A program made the position numbers and the translations under genes. This document shows positions 19,158-31,336 of a stretch of 64,000 bases of DNA, one piece after another. Origin of the DNA: Azolla caroliniana. Its lineage: Eukaryota; Polypodiophyta. The first letter of the stretch is position 1. Each line of letters opens with the position of its first letter. The notes under the pieces are model-generated. The model was not told the DNA's origin and ran no database searches. It was given only the letters and a program-made list of their open reading frames with translations. Location: positions 9,052,001-9,116,000 of the forward strand of contig JBHGNT010000022.1 of NCBI GenBank assembly GCA_043228905.1, read 5' to 3'.

Positions 19158-20697
19158 TACCACAGAGAAAGCAAGACCGCCGAAAGTAGCTGAGCCGCCA
19201 AGACAAAGTAACGTGGAAGAAAAGAAGATTGATGACGACATCATTGAAGAGCTAGCGAAGAAGTTCGAGAAGGTCACTCTAGCCAACATGAATCGTCGGG
19301 ACCCTAAAGGAAAAGAACCCTTTAGATGCGTGTGGTGCGATAGCATGGACCACATGAGAAGGGATTGTGCGAGCCTTCGAGAGGCGATTCGACAAAATAT
19401 CGTATACATAGAGGACAACATGATCTGCTCAAGCGAGACTAGAAGACCCCTACGGGTGAATTTCGGAAGAGGAGGAATGAAGAGATCTATGGAGGATGTC
19501 GATGCGACTCATGTGGATGCGATGCACTATGCTGCGTCGGCCAGAATAAGAGTCGGGAAAGACAAGACTGAAGCTGCTAGAGCGGGAGCAAAGTTTTGGA
19601 CTTCCGTTCTCGAATATGAGAAGAAGGGAAAAATCACATCGAACGAGGTAGAGCTTGCGGACCGAAGCGTGCAAAGCATAACCGGGTGGTCGGATCCAGT
19701 GGACGATAACACCATACTCGCAGAGGTGATGTGCGACAACCACGAGGTGTTCGTCGAAGAAAAGAGAAAGAGAATAGAAGAGCAAGGGCCATAAAAAAGA
19801 CATGAAACAAGGAACGCGAAAAAGAAGGACGATGCGGAGACGAGTCGACCTTTACAAACGGAGGAACGAGAATCAAGCCGAAAAGGGGAGCCGAGGATAC
19901 GAGTTGAAGAAACAGTTCGGCCCGTGAAGGTTGGTGTCGAAGACCCCGCTCGGAGGACAAGGACCATACCTACCTATAAGCTAAGGTCGGACATAGAGCA
20001 GACGACGGACCTAAAGAAGATTCTCGAAGAACGAGTTCTTGATAGCCACGTAACTTTGTCCTTGAGGGAATTGCTTGGCATTACGAAGGAGTTCCATGAC
20101 ACGATCGTGGACCTTGTAAAGAGAAAGAGACAACAATCGGACGAGGAAGAAGAGAAGCCGCAGAAAGCAAAAACGAATGCCATAACGATGGCAAGAGACG
20201 AAATCGATGAAGATATGGTGGACAGCCACTACACTCGACCTCATTGGGCACGAGCGACAACGGAGACGCCGGTGAAGATCGGGGAGAAGAAAGAGACTGT
20301 CGTAGCCTTGATCGACCACGGCTCGGAGATCAACCTCATGTCAACCGACTTCTACAAAAAGGGAAGATGGCCAATCAATACAAACCACGGATGGAAGATT
20401 CGCGCGGCAACAAAGTCTACGGAGGACTTGTACGGAGCTTGTCCCAATGTCAAAGTCACGATCGGGGATGTGGAGATGGATCAACACTTCTTTGTACAAG
20501 AATCGGCGTCGCATCCTGTCATCCTAGGGCAACCTTATATCACATCATCTCGGATGGAGACCAAAGTGTTCGATAATGGAGCAGCCTTCGCACGAATAAA
20601 GAGTCTTGACAACCAAAGATCGGTCCAATTCCTAACGGTGCGAGCCAATCATGAAAGGAATCGAGATAGTCTCGGAGGCGAATCCTCGGATTTTTAG
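19158..20697 (+). pseudogene. G4 gag C-terminus and protease
   Basis: Plus-strand gag with knuckle CVWCDSMDHMRRDC (C-x2-C-x4-H-x4-C, about 19328). The family block GRGGMKRSMEDVDATHVDAM follows, then WSDPVDDN. There is a stop at 19792-19794 and a frame change to the second ORF (19924-20697). That ORF has KKILEERVLDSHVTLSLREL, then the retropepsin core TVVALIDHGSEINLMS near 20310 and HPVILGQPYIT. The active site is D-H-G rather than the usual D-T/S-G, as in the sister copies. Confidence 0.85.
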
Positions 20698-20771
20698 AGC
20701 GGACTATTGAAGCATGGGGCACAAATAGTCCGAGCAATCACAAGACCCCACAAGAAAGAAGAGCGCGTGGA

Positions 20772-23770
20772 TTGCAAGGAGAAGCAACATGTGTCACACC
20801 TAGTGGCGCATGTAAACTAGTACTACCCGACAAGAAGCACAAGAGCCGGATACAAGAATTCGAGAAGATGCTGAAAGAAGAGAACATAATAGAAGAAGGG
20901 GAGTTCGTGACTCATATTATGGAAGAAGCCTCATTTAACGACACCATCGGCGAAATTGAGGACGTCGTGGACTTGAGCTATCTTCACAACCAACGCGTGA
21001 TTTCGGTTAACTCTGTCAACATGTACGCTATCATCGATGAATATCGTCGTGGCATCTCGATGAAGGAAGCTGACATCAACACGAAATATAAAACGGTGGA
21101 TAAGAAGATCAAGCCAGTTGCGGTTCCGCTACCGGAAGATAGTTGGCAAAAGATGAAGGAAGTCGCTAACGATCCAAGCTTAAGAGATCCGAAGAAGATA
21201 GGTCATGACTTCACCAAAGAGACGAAGGGGAAGCTACGAGTTGGAAAGGAGGATTTCCTTCTCCCTGAAGAGGAGCGAATGTTTCGCGATATGCTTGAGA
21301 GACATGGGAAGGCTTTCGCATTCTTCCCACGAGAAATCGGATGCGCCGACCCAAAGGTTATAGAGCCAATGGTGATCTTCACGGTGCCTCATGTGCCTTG
21401 GAACTTGAAACCGATACCGGTTCCAAGAGCACACCTTCCGAAGCTGATCGAGCTCTTAAAGGAGAAGGTGAGTATGGGAATTCTGGAACCGTTGAATGCT
21501 CCTTATTCCAATAGGTGGTTCACGGTGCCGAAGAAGAATGGATCATTGCGATTCATCCAAGATCTTCAACCCGTCAACAAGGTGACAATTCGAAATGCCT
21601 GAATCGGTCCGAGCGTGGACGAATTTGCCAAAGCGTTTGCGGGCCGGTCCATCTACTCCATTGGCGATCTCTACTCCGGATATGACCAATTCCAATTGGC
21701 GATCGACAGTCGGGACATTACAACCATGAGGACTCCGATCGGGCTTGTGCGGATGTGTACCTTACCCCAAGGCGCAACGAACTCGGTGGCTCATATGGTG
21801 AATGCCATGAATAAAGTCTTGAAGGATTGCATTCCGGACATCACGATGCCATTCTTGGATGATATTCCGATAAAAGGATGTTCGGATGAGGAGAAAGATG
21901 AATCGAAAGATAAGGAAGGTTGTAGAAAGTTCGTTGCGGATCATATGAAAGATTGCGAGAAGGTGCTTCAAAGGCTCGAAGATGCGAATTTGACATTTTC
22001 GGGAGAAAAATCCGCATTCGGGCAACCAGAGATCTTGGTGGTAGGTCACTTGTGTGGAGCATACGACCGGAAGCCCTCGCCATCCAAACTGAATGCAATC
22101 CAAGACATGAAAGAAGAATGCGAAAACCAAACGGAGGTTCGAAGGTTCCTTGGAGCGTGCGCGTTTTATCATATATGGATTCCTCACTACGCTCATGTCG
22201 CCGAACCGTTATATGGACTACTAAAGAAAAGAATAAAGTTCGAATGGCGAGACGAGCACACAGAGGCGATGCGAAGATTAAAGAAACTACTTGAAGCTCC
22301 GGCACTAAGGAAGGCCGACTATGCCGAAGGGAAACCAATTTACGTGACCGTAGATACGAGCCCAACCGGAATCGGGTGGGTCATCAATCAAGAAGGTGAA
22401 GATAATGCGCGATATGCCGTCCGGTTCGGAGCAAAGGTTCTCAGCGAACGACAACAAAGATATGCCCAAGTCAAGCGGGAACTTTGGGGTATTGTGTCGG
22501 CAGTGAAGACGGACAAAGATTACCTGATCGAGTCAGAAGTGATAATAGAGACAAATTGTCTCCCAATTCTCGGAATGGTCTCGGGATGTGCGACCCCAGA
22601 TCTTGCTATGCTAAGGTGGATCGCCTACATCAAGTCTTTAAACCTAGAGATCCGTCACATCGCAGGGAAAAAGAACGCCATGGCTGACATGCTGTCAAGG
22701 GCAAGATTTTCAAATGGAAGTAACATGGTTTCGGAAGATGAAGATGTCGCCTTCGACTTCTTCAAGATGACTCGATTGTCGGCGGAAGACCAGGACACGC
22801 AAACCCTCCACGCCTTCAACGAGAACGAGTACGAAGGAGAATGGTTACTCATCGGTAGATTCCTAAGAACATTGGCGACAGATGTTTCGTTGACAAAGGA
22901 GGAGGCCCTACGAATCCGAAAGAAAGCTTATCGATACTTCTTGAAGGGAGGATTCCTTTGGTGACATCCAAAAAGAAGGACAGGAATACCACGTCGAGTG
23001 GTGGTAAAGAAAGAAGAGCAAGAGACGCTGATGACCGAATTCCACGAGAGTGCTTGGGCAGGTCATAGAGGAACATGGGCGACGTTCGAAAAATTGAAGG
23101 AGAAGTACTGGTGGCCAAGCATGTACAAAGATGTACTCCATTTCGTGTCCACATGTGAAACTTGCCAAATATATTCAAATATACGTCATCGTGATGAGTT
23201 AAAGCCGACATACCCACTCACCATTCACTTCAAATGGATGGTGGATCTGGTCTCGATGCCAATGGGAGTGGGACAAATGAAGTACTTAGCGCTCGCAAGG
23301 GAAGACTTGACAAATCAAGTGGAAGGACGAGCCTTGAAAAATAAGACGACTTCAGCCATTTGTAAATTTTTACTTGAAGATGTTGTTTGCCGATATGGAT
23401 GTGTAGGGAAGATAGTGGCCGACCGAGGGGAGTTGGACGCGCACGAAGCGACGGAGCTCTTCGAAAGACTAGGCGTGAAGCTCTCCCTCACGACTGCCTA
23501 CAATCCGGAAGCAAATGGGAAGATCGAGCGAGGGCATGGACCTATCGTTAAAGCCATCGTACGGGCATGCAACGGTCGAGTCGGGAATTGGCCACGACTA
23601 TTACCCTATGCCTTGTGGGCCGATAGAACGACACATAGCTCGGTGACAGGGTATATGCCGACGGAGCTTATGTATGGACAAAAGCCGATTATGCCCATCG
23701 AAAGGACGATCGCCTCATGGGTAGCGATACTGTGGGAGAACGAGATGAGCCGAGAAGAGTTATTAGAGTG
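20772..23770 (+). pseudogene. G4 pol: RT, RNase H and integrase, 3'-truncated
   Basis: RT: ILEPLNAPYSNRWFTVPKKN, LRFIQDLQPVNKVTIRNA, then TGA at 21601, then DLYSGYDQFQLAI, GLVRMCTLPQGATNSV and catalytic FLDDIPIKG. RNase H: PIYVTVDTSPTGIGWVINQE, RELWGI, VIIETNCLPI. TGA at 22962-22964 stands where Arg is expected (FLW-R-HPKK). Integrase: H/H and STCETCQ zinc finger, FKWMVDLVSMP, VADRGELDAHE, NPEANGKIERGHG (D,D,E). The frame fuses into LTR sequence at MSREELLE. Two stops and the deletion make it inactive. Confidence 0.9.
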
Positions 23771-24479
23771 GAGCATAGAGAGTTCAAGGTAACTTGAACT
23801 AAGAGTGGAGGTGGGCTAGCTACTCGTAAAGGGTTTTTGCCAACCAAAACCGGACCGGCGATGGAGCGGATGATCCGGCGGCATCCGACGGCAATCCGGC
23901 GACGATATCCGGTATCCGGCGAGGCACCGGTAACCGACGGCATCCGGCGAACCGGCGTCCGGCGACTAGATAAATAAATATATAAATATATATACATATT
24001 TACATATACAAGGAGGGCAAGTAAGGATTCGAACCTTCCACCTCCAAGTTAGGAGTCAAATGGCTTACCATTAAGCCATGCTATTTAGTTGAAATTATAT
24101 TTCTATCATTATACTTTTACATGTAAATTCTCATACATGAGAACTAAAATGAGTGACATGGTTATCATGCACCACATGTAATACATAAGCGCCAAATGGC
24201 AAACATGCAATTTATGCATGTCTTGTACCCTCACATGCATCATATGCATGAGAGCATCTATAAAAGAGGGAAGGGGGAGGAGAAAAAACACGGTATTTTT
24301 TATGAAAATTAAGAGGAAGAAATTTGTTATCAAATCAATCGTGTAATCTCAACTTCTCTCTTTCCCAATCTATCTTAAGTACTTTCTCGCCAAAGCTTGT
24401 ATCGACTCTAAATCCTTCTGGTCCAGAACCCCGGCGGTTCCGCCTCACGATCCGCGTGTAGTGACGGACCTTCACGACA
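23771..24479 (+). repeat. G4 3' LTR, 5'-truncated
   Basis: Begins TGGAGCATAGAGAGTTCAAG, equivalent to about 18008 in the 5' LTR, and is nearly identical to it through ...CTTCACGACA. About the first 300 bp of the LTR, the polypurine tract and the integrase tail are deleted. The CCGG-rich block is longer here than in the 5' LTR. Confidence 0.92.
24014..24082 (-). other. tRNA-like A-box/B-box motif in the G4 3' LTR
   Basis: Same motif as at 18211-18278: B-box GGTTCGAATCC (complement of 24024-24034) and A-box-like GGCTTAATGGTAAGCC (complement of 24063-24078), antisense to the LTR. Confidence 0.6.
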
Positions 24480-24483
24480 ACGC

Positions 24484-27264
24484 CGTGGTGAGGGAGAGTT
24501 TGACGCGTAGCCGGTCGAACAACTCCTCGGCCTTCCGCGCATCCAGCTCTCCCCGGTCCGCCACGATCCTCCCGATGCACCCGTACCGACACACTACTTC
24601 TTCGATCAGGAACCGGCATACCACTGCGGTTGTCTTGCTTTGCAGTGCACGGCCTTCCACCTGGTTCGTTAAGTCTTCCCGTGCAAGCACCAGGTACCGC
24701 ATCTGTCCTACCCCCATCGGCATCGTCACCAAGTCCACCATCCACTTGAAGTGGACCGTAGGCGGGTAGGTCGGGTGTAGCTTGTCCTGGTGTCGGACTA
24801 CGGAGTGCATCTGACAACTTTCGCAAGTCGTTACGAACTGATGCACGTCCTGGTACAGCCCCGACCACCAGTACTTCTCCTTCAGCTTCTCGAAAGTGGT
24901 CCACGTTCCGCGGTGTCCGGCCCAAGGGCTCTCGTGAAATGCCACCAATAGTTTCCCCTGTTCTTCTTTCTTTGCCACTACTCGGAGTGGAATGCCGCTT
25001 CTCTTCTTTGGGTGCCTCCATATGCACCCGTCCCGCAGGAAGAATCTGTACGCCTTCCTCCGTATCCGGCTCGCCTCCTCTCTCGCCCATGCTGCGTCTG
25101 GCGTCATCGTCCGTAGGAACCTCCTGATTTGGAGCCACTCCCCGTTGTACCTACTCTCGTCTAATTCGTTAAGCGCCGGAGTGTTCCCTTTTCTCGTCAT
25201 TATGTTAGCCGACCCGAAGAAGTCCTCGCCGGCTTCTTCGTCATCCGAAACCATGCCGTCCTCGTCGTTGAACCTTGCCCTCGAAAGCATGCCGGCCATG
25301 GCGTTGTCCTTTCCGATGATGTGCCGTATCTCCGGGTTCAGGAACTTAATGTACGCTATCCACCGGAGCATTGCTAGGTCCGGCGTCGCGCATCCGGAAA
25401 CCATGCCGAGTATTGGCAGGCAGTCCGTCTCGATGATCACCTCCGTCCCGATCAGATAATCCTTGTCTGCCTTGACTGCCGAAACGACACCCCAAACTTC
25501 GCGCTTAACTTGGGCGTACCCTCGCTGTCGCTCGCTCAATACCTTCGCCCCGAACCGGATCGGGAATCGTACGCCGCCCTTGTCCTCCTGATTGATTACC
25601 CACCCGATCCCGGTTGGGCTGGTGTCCACCGTTCCGCAGATGGGAATATCCTTGCCGTAAACCGCTTTACGGAGAGCCAGCGCTTCCGTAAGCGCCTCCT
25701 TTAGTCTCCGAACCGACTCCGTGTGCTCCGTCCTCCACTCAAAGCTACGCCCCTTTTTCAATAGTCCGTAGAGGGGTTCCGCGACATGTGCGTAGTGCGG
25801 GATCCAGATGTGGTAGAACGTGCATGCCCCCAAGAATTTGCGGACCTCCGTGACCGACCCGCAATCGTTTCTCATCGCGGAGATGGCCTCTACCTTTGCC
25901 GGAGACGGTTTCCTACCGTAAGGCCCGCACAGGTGTCTGACCACCAAGGTCTCCGACTGTCCGAACGCCGACTTTTCCCCGGAGAAGGTGAGCCTCCCGC
26001 GTTCTAGTCTCTGCAGCACCTTCTCGCAGTCATCGATGTGGGACACCACGAAATTCCGACATCCGTCCGGCCCGATTGCCTCGTCCCTTTTCTCCACCGG
26101 GCATCCCTTGATCGGGATGTCGTCTAAGAATGGCATGGTGATGTCCGGGATACAATCCCTGAGCACTTTGTTCATCGCGTTCACCATGTGAGCCACTGAG
26201 TTCGTCCCTCCTTGTGGCAGGGTACACATCCGCACTAGGCCGAGAGGGGTCCGCATCGTCGTAATGTCTCTGCTCTCCATGGCTAGTTGGAACTGATCGT
26301 ACCCCGAGTACAGATCACTGACAGAATAGATCGACCTTCCAACGAAGGCCTCCACGAACTCGTCTATGGTCGGTCCGATCCCTGCATTACGGATGGTCAC
26401 CTTGTTGACCGGTTGTAGGTCCTGAATGAAGCGCAGCGTGCCGTTCTTCTTCAGCACCGTAAACCACTAATTCGAATATGGGGCACTCGACGGTTCGAGG
26501 ATGCCCATCTCCACCTTTTGCTTTAGGAGCTCCATCAACTTTGGGATGTGAGCTCTTGGCTTGAGATTTCACGGTACATGCGGTACCGTGAAGATCACCA
26601 TCGGTTCGACAACTGTCGGGTCTACGTACCCGATCTCCTCCGGTGAGAATGCGAAAGCCTTCCCGTGCCTCCCGAGCATTCTCCGAAACCGGTCCTCCTC
26701 CGCCGGTAGTAGGAAGCCGCCCCCACCGACCTTGAGCTCCCGTAGCGTGATGTCGGTGAACCGGTGCCTTATGCCAACTGGATTTCGTAAACTTGGGTCC
26801 GACGCGACCCCTTTTATCCGCTCCTCGTTGCCCTCCGGCAAGGGTGCTACGACTGGCCTCACCTTCCGGTCCACAGACTTGTATTTCGTATCCACGCGGG
26901 CCGTCCGATCCGACTCGATCCTTTCCCCGAAGTTTGCGATGACTTCGTACATTCCCATTGACCCTACCGGAACGGTCCAGTCTTCCCTAAGGTCTTCACC
27001 GATCACCTTTTGTAGTTCGCCCAAGGTGTCGTCAAAAGAGACTGCCGCTACGGCGCCGCTGATGTCCTCGTTGGGGAAGAGGAATCCGCATCCCCTGAGC
27101 CACTCCTCCGCTCGCTTCCTCTCCCTGCCGCTGACGCTGGTTATAGTACAACCTCCGTTGTCGGAGAACCAAAATTTCCTACCTATGGTACAAGTCTTCT
27201 TCCGTACTGTACATTTGTGGGGTTCTTCCCGGGTGTTCAGACTATCGTGGCCCCACGCCTTCAT
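24484..27264 (-). pseudogene. Gypsy G1 pol: RT, RNase H and integrase N-terminal part
   Basis: Minus strand. Starts with the family spacer (GGCTITSVSGRERKRAEEWL, DDTLGELQKVIGEDL), then MVIFTVPHVP with TGA at 26569-26571 where Trp is expected. A short deletion removes IPVP of KPIPVPRAH. TAG at about 26468 lies in YSN-WFTV. A 661-codon frame then covers RT (FLDDIPIKGC), RNase H (TVDTSPTGIGWVINQ, EVWGVVSAVKADKDYL) and the integrase zinc finger and core (TTCESCQMHSVVRHQ, FKWMVDLVTMP, VADRGELDARK). It is split by G4 at SLTTA and continues at 17703. Confidence 0.92.
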
Positions 27265-27344
27265 AGCCCTCTCTAAAAATCCCCTCGAGTTTCGCTGCCG
27301 AGGGCCTCGCGGTTACGCTCGTGGTTTGGTCGCACCGTTAGGAA

Positions 27345-28391
27345 CTAGACCGAGTGACGCCCGTCCTGGCTCTTGACTCTTGCATAGGCTGAACCGTTGT
27401 CCAACACCTTGGTCTCCATCCGTGCCGCTGTGATATATGGCTCTCCTAGTATAACCGGATGCGAGAACGTCTCCTGCACGAAGAAGTGCTGGTCGATCTC
27501 GACATCGCAGATTTTCAACCGTACGTTCGGACAGGCCCCATGTAGTTCTTCAGTGGTGCGCGTCGCTGCCCGTATCTTCCAGCCATGCTTGGTGTTGATC
27601 GGCCATTTACCCTTCTTGTAGAAATCCATGGACATCAGGTTGATTTTGGATCCATGGTCTACCAACGCCACCACCAGTTCCAGAACGTTGTCGATCCGTA
27701 CAGGGGTTTCCGTAGTCGCCCTGGCCCAATGCGGCTTCGTGTAGTGGCTTCCCGCCAGCTCATCTTCTAGGGCTCCGTCTTCCAGGTGCGTGGTCCGCAC
27801 TTCCACCGGCTTCTCCGGTTCCGGCTCCGTCGAGAGCCTCTTCCGCTTCACCAAGTCTACAATAGAGTCGTGGAACTCCCTCTTGGCGATTCCCAACACC
27901 TCCCGCAACGACAGTTCCACTTTACTGTCGAGGATTCGCTCTTCAAGGACCTTCCGTAGGTCCGTTGCTCTCTCGATTTCGGTGCTCAACCGAAACCCCG
28001 CCTGCTTCTTCCCATCCGGCACGCCTGGGTTGCCGGCACCAGTCGGTTTCGGTCCGAACCGGGTCTCATACCTCGGGGGGCCAACCCCTCCGGCCTTTCC
28101 TGCCCGTTTGTCCTCCACCAGAACCTCGTAGTTCTGGCAAGCGGCTTCTATGAAGCCCATTTTCTCTTTGACCGGATCGTCCCAACCGGTGACCTCCTGG
28201 ACCCGCTGTTCCGCGTGGTCCGCCTCTTCCTTCCTCAACCGAACTCCGGAGAGGCCTTCTAGCACTAGCGGCCAGAATCCGGAGTCCTTCGCCTTCCGGG
28301 TCTCATCACCCCCGACCCGAATTCCCACCGACACTGAGTAGTTAACAACTTCGATGTGCCGTGCCGCGGCCTCTTCCATCAACCTCTTCAT
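27345..28391 (-). pseudogene. Gypsy G1 gag C-terminus and protease
   Basis: 348-codon ORF: MKRLMEEAAARHIEVVNYSV, EVTGWDDPVKEK, DLRKVLEERILDSKVELSLR, HYTKPHWARATTETPVRI, protease core VVALVDHGSKINLMSMDFYK, then HFFVQETFSHPVILGEPYIT and SQDGRHSV. It is ended by TAG at 27345-27347 where sister copies continue with Gln (RHSVQFL). The protease active site is D-H-G. Confidence 0.9.
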
Positions 28392-28424
28392 TCCACCGCG
28401 CCCTGTATTCAGTTCCAGGACTCT

Positions 28425-29432
28425 CTAGGTCTCGCTCGTGTGCACCCGCCCGTTCCAGAGGTACACCACGTTGGTCCTGAGCGCGTCGGCGAAATCCGCG
28501 CAATCCTTCCGAATGTGACCGATCGCGTCACACCACATGCACCGCTGCCCAGCCGGCGGCCTCCGGTCGCGAGGTTGTTCACCGCTGTCTCTTCGGGCCT
28601 GTGCGATCTGCAGGTCGCGCACCATCTGTGTTAGCTCCTCCAGAGCCGCTCCTCCGGATGAGCCTCTGATCACGTCGTTCGATGCAGACCCCGACTCCGG
28701 CCAGATTCGGGTCTCTTCCTTCCTCCCAGCCGGCACCGAAACCGGCTCCTCGAGCCTCCTCCCCGGGACCGGCCCCGACCCCGACGTGCTTCCGTCGCTC
28801 CAATCGCGCCATTTGTTGAAACGGCTGCAGACCTATTTTACCACGGACCAGTCCGTCGTGAGCCTTTCGTCCATTTCCAATAGGGGACCCACCTTTTCCC
28901 TGTCGAGCACATCCACCGACTTGACAAATAGCAGTACTCGACTTGTTTCGAGCACCGTCCAGTCCAGCGTCGACAGCCGCGCGAACCGTTTTTCGAACTC
29001 CTGGAGGAGCACCGATGTGTTCCTCCCTTTTCCGGGGCTTTCCACCCACGCCATGAAGTTCCGCCTTGACAGCTGTAGCGAGTCGTCAAACCCGTACTTC
29101 TCGAGGAACTGTAGCTCGAACTCCTCCCAAGTCTGGCATCTGGCCAACACCTCGAGCACCTCCGCATGGATGCCCGGTGTCACCACCCGAGGGAATCCGG
29201 ACAACCGCCTGTCCACCGGGATATCCCTCATGATCATTTCAGCCCGGTAAGCCTCCAAATAACTTGTGGCGTCTTTCCCTCCAAAACGGCCTATAGAGCC
29301 GACGATCGATTCAATGGCTCTGTCGAGGGTACCCGTTCCCTCACGAGCACTCACCAGCCGGTCGACGGCCACCGCCATTGCCTCTGCTAGCTTCGATCCC
29401 CTCATCTTTCGACTCCTTTGCCGCCCTTTCAC
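28425..29432 (-). pseudogene. Gypsy G1 gag
   Basis: N-terminal part (29432-28833): MKGRQRSRKMRGSKLAEAMA, a capsid-like helical region (SYLEAYRAEMIMRDIPVDRR, CQTWEEFELQFLEKYGFDD), ending after TDWSVVK. After a frame change, 28736-28425 has ALEELTQMVRDLQIAQ and the CCHC knuckle CMWCDAIGHIRKDC. It ends with a stop just before the GRGGMKRLMEE block. The protein would bind genomic RNA and build the particle. Confidence 0.88.
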
Positions 29433-29445
29433 GTCGGGTTCACCA
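29428..29445 (-). other. Primer binding site of gypsy G1
   Basis: On the minus strand TGGTGAACCCGACGTGAA, four bases inside the 5' LTR (29450-30049). Identical to the G4 site and one mismatch from those of G0 (33023-33040) and G3 (41280-41297). Confidence 0.88.
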
Positions 29446-29449
29446 AAGA

Positions 29450-30049
29450 TGTCGCGTTGTTACGCGCGTGCGTGTAGAAAGAGGCGGGACCACGGGGGTC
29501 TTGGACCAAGGAGAGAGAGATGGAGAGAGAGAGAGAGATACATAGAGAAGAGTTAAGAGCGAGAAACCATAATCCAATTACTAAAATCAATAGCTTACTA
29601 CTCGAACAGTTACAATCGGCAACCCGGTAATGGGCCCAACACGGGGTCCCACTCACACACACAGACGACTACCACACAACTCCAGGAACCAAAAGGGGGA
29701 GAGCCCCTGCTTGAAGCACATGGGATGTCAACGAAGCAGAGGCAACGAACTCCTGACACCCACAGAGACCGACGACTGGAGGAGGAGAAGAGAGAGCTCC
29801 GCACTTCGTTCTGCAGCAACACCCTTCTTCTTCCCCAACGCACGATCCCCTTTTCTCTTGTCCTCTTCCCTTTATTCCCTGTCCCTCTGACAGGGATACG
29901 CACAATCCCCCCCCTTAATAAATGCGTGCGACTTAGTATTTATCTCCACCGATTCGTGTACAAAATACCAAGTCACGCGTCCATCCGTGTAAGGGCCGGT
30001 TTATGCGCTTTCTCTCCGATTCCGCCTATGACCGGTTTTCTTCACGACA
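29450..30049 (-). repeat. Gypsy G1 5' LTR
   Basis: 600 bp, partner of 16373-16968, same TGTCGCGTTG...CTTCACGACA plus-strand ends. Followed by the GCGC target duplication. Confidence 0.93.
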
Positions 30050-31090
30050 GCGCTCATGTATTACATGTGGTGCATGATAACCATGTCACTCATTTTAGCT
30101 CTCATGTATGAGAATTTACATGTAAAGTTACAATGATAAAAATATAATTTCAAGAAAATGTGTTGGCTTAGTGGTAAGGTTATTGTTTCTCAACTTGGAG
30201 GTCCAAGGTTCAAATCCTTACTTTTCCTCCTTGTGTATATGTATAAATATTTATTTATTTATTTATCCATCTAGCCGCCAGTCGCCGGTCACCGGATGCT
30301 GGTTGCCAGTTGTCGGATGTTGGTTACCGTTCGGTCGCCGGTTGTCGGTTTCGTCGCCGATCGCCGGTTGCTAGATGTCGGTTATCGTTTGGTCGCCGGA
30401 TCCCAGTTCCGTCGCCGTTCCGGTCGCAGGACACCAGATCCTGGTGGTAGTCCTTGTGTATATGTATAAATATTTATTTATTTATTTATCCATCTAGCCG
30501 CCAGTCGCCGGTCACCGGATGCTGGTTGCCAGTTGTCGGATGTTGGTTACCGTTCGGTCGCCGGTTGTCGGTTTCGTCGCCGATCGCCGGTTGCTAGATG
30601 TCGGTTATCGTTTGGTCGCCGGATCCCAGTTCCGTCGCCGTTCCGGTCGCAGGACACCAGATCCCGGTTACCACCAGTTCCGTCGCCCAACCAAAACCTT
30701 TGCAAGTAGCCAGGCCACACCCATTCATCCAATAGCTTGGTTCAAGTCACCTTGAACTCTCTATGCTCCATATATAGACACAAAGATAATAGCTTTTGCT
30801 CTACCTTATATATGGTGAGATCCCTTTTTCTTGTCTACGTGGGATATCTCACAATTTTATTTTTCTCTTTGTCTTTGCAAACTTCCTACCCACATAAGTT
30901 GACACTTAGATGTCCGTTTCTTATGTAATAAAGTGCATCTGAAAGCTCTTCTCAAGACCTCCATCTTTTCGTACTAAGATATTAAACTTACTTAAAATTA
31001 GTATCTTCACTATTATTATTTTATATGAATCACACTCGATTTCGTACGTTTTATGTGATTTTCACACCATTGCCGAAAATCTTCACGACA
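30050..31090 (-). repeat. Gypsy G0 3' LTR, main piece, with internal 223-bp tandem duplication
   Basis: Continues the G0 LTR after G1 (GCGCTCATGTATTACATGTGG) to ...CTTCACGACA at 31090. Two near-identical 223-bp units sit in tandem (30228-30450 and 30451-about 30672), covering the AT block and the CCGG-rich block; the G0 5' LTR has only one. This accounts for most of the length difference between the two LTRs. Confidence 0.88.
30160..30222 (+). other. tRNA-like A-box/B-box motif in the G0 3' LTR
   Basis: Antisense to the LTR: GGCTTAGTGGTAAGG, then GGTTCAAATCC (30207-30217) in an AAGG/CCTT stem. Equivalent to the motif in the G4 LTRs, with a one-base change in the B-box. Confidence 0.55.
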
Positions 31091-31336
31091 TCCACCCCCA
31101 CCAAACCGCACGTCCTCCGGTACATGCCAAGAAGAAAGAATGTGAGATTTCGGCAATGGTGATCAGCATGACTCCTCAACGTCGAGCATGTCTGTTTCTT
31201 TGTACTCGAATCATTGTTGCCACCCAATCCACCATATCATTCGTTTTTTCTTTGCTTTAACATGACTTGTTGTCATGGCCCCTTGGTCTCTTCTTGAGGA
31301 TAATCGTTTAAGTCTCATGAATGTTCCACCTTTGTC

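Larger units (their letters stand above)
17708..24479 (+). mobile_element. Gypsy G4, inserted in G1 integrase, with an inverted gag segment and truncated 3' end
   Basis: Plus-strand Ty3/gypsy element. 5' LTR 17708-18675, a primer site with extra tRNA-derived sequence, part of gag inverted (18737-19157), then gag C-terminus, protease and pol. The 3' end is a deletion joining integrase (23770) to the middle of the 3' LTR (23771-24479). A perfect 4-bp duplication ACGC lies at 17704-17707 and 24480-24483. It is the innermost and therefore youngest level of this branch of the nest. Confidence 0.92.
16373..30049 (-). mobile_element. Gypsy G1, inserted in the G0 LTR and interrupted by G4
   Basis: Minus-strand Ty3/gypsy element. 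5' LTR is 29450-30049 and 3' LTR 16373-16968. It has primer site, gag, protease and pol in order, and the integrase is split by gypsy G4 (17708-24479). A perfect 4-bp duplication GCGC lies at 16369-16372 and 30050-30053. The LTR pair is highly similar but not identical. Several stops make it inactive. Confidence 0.92.
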
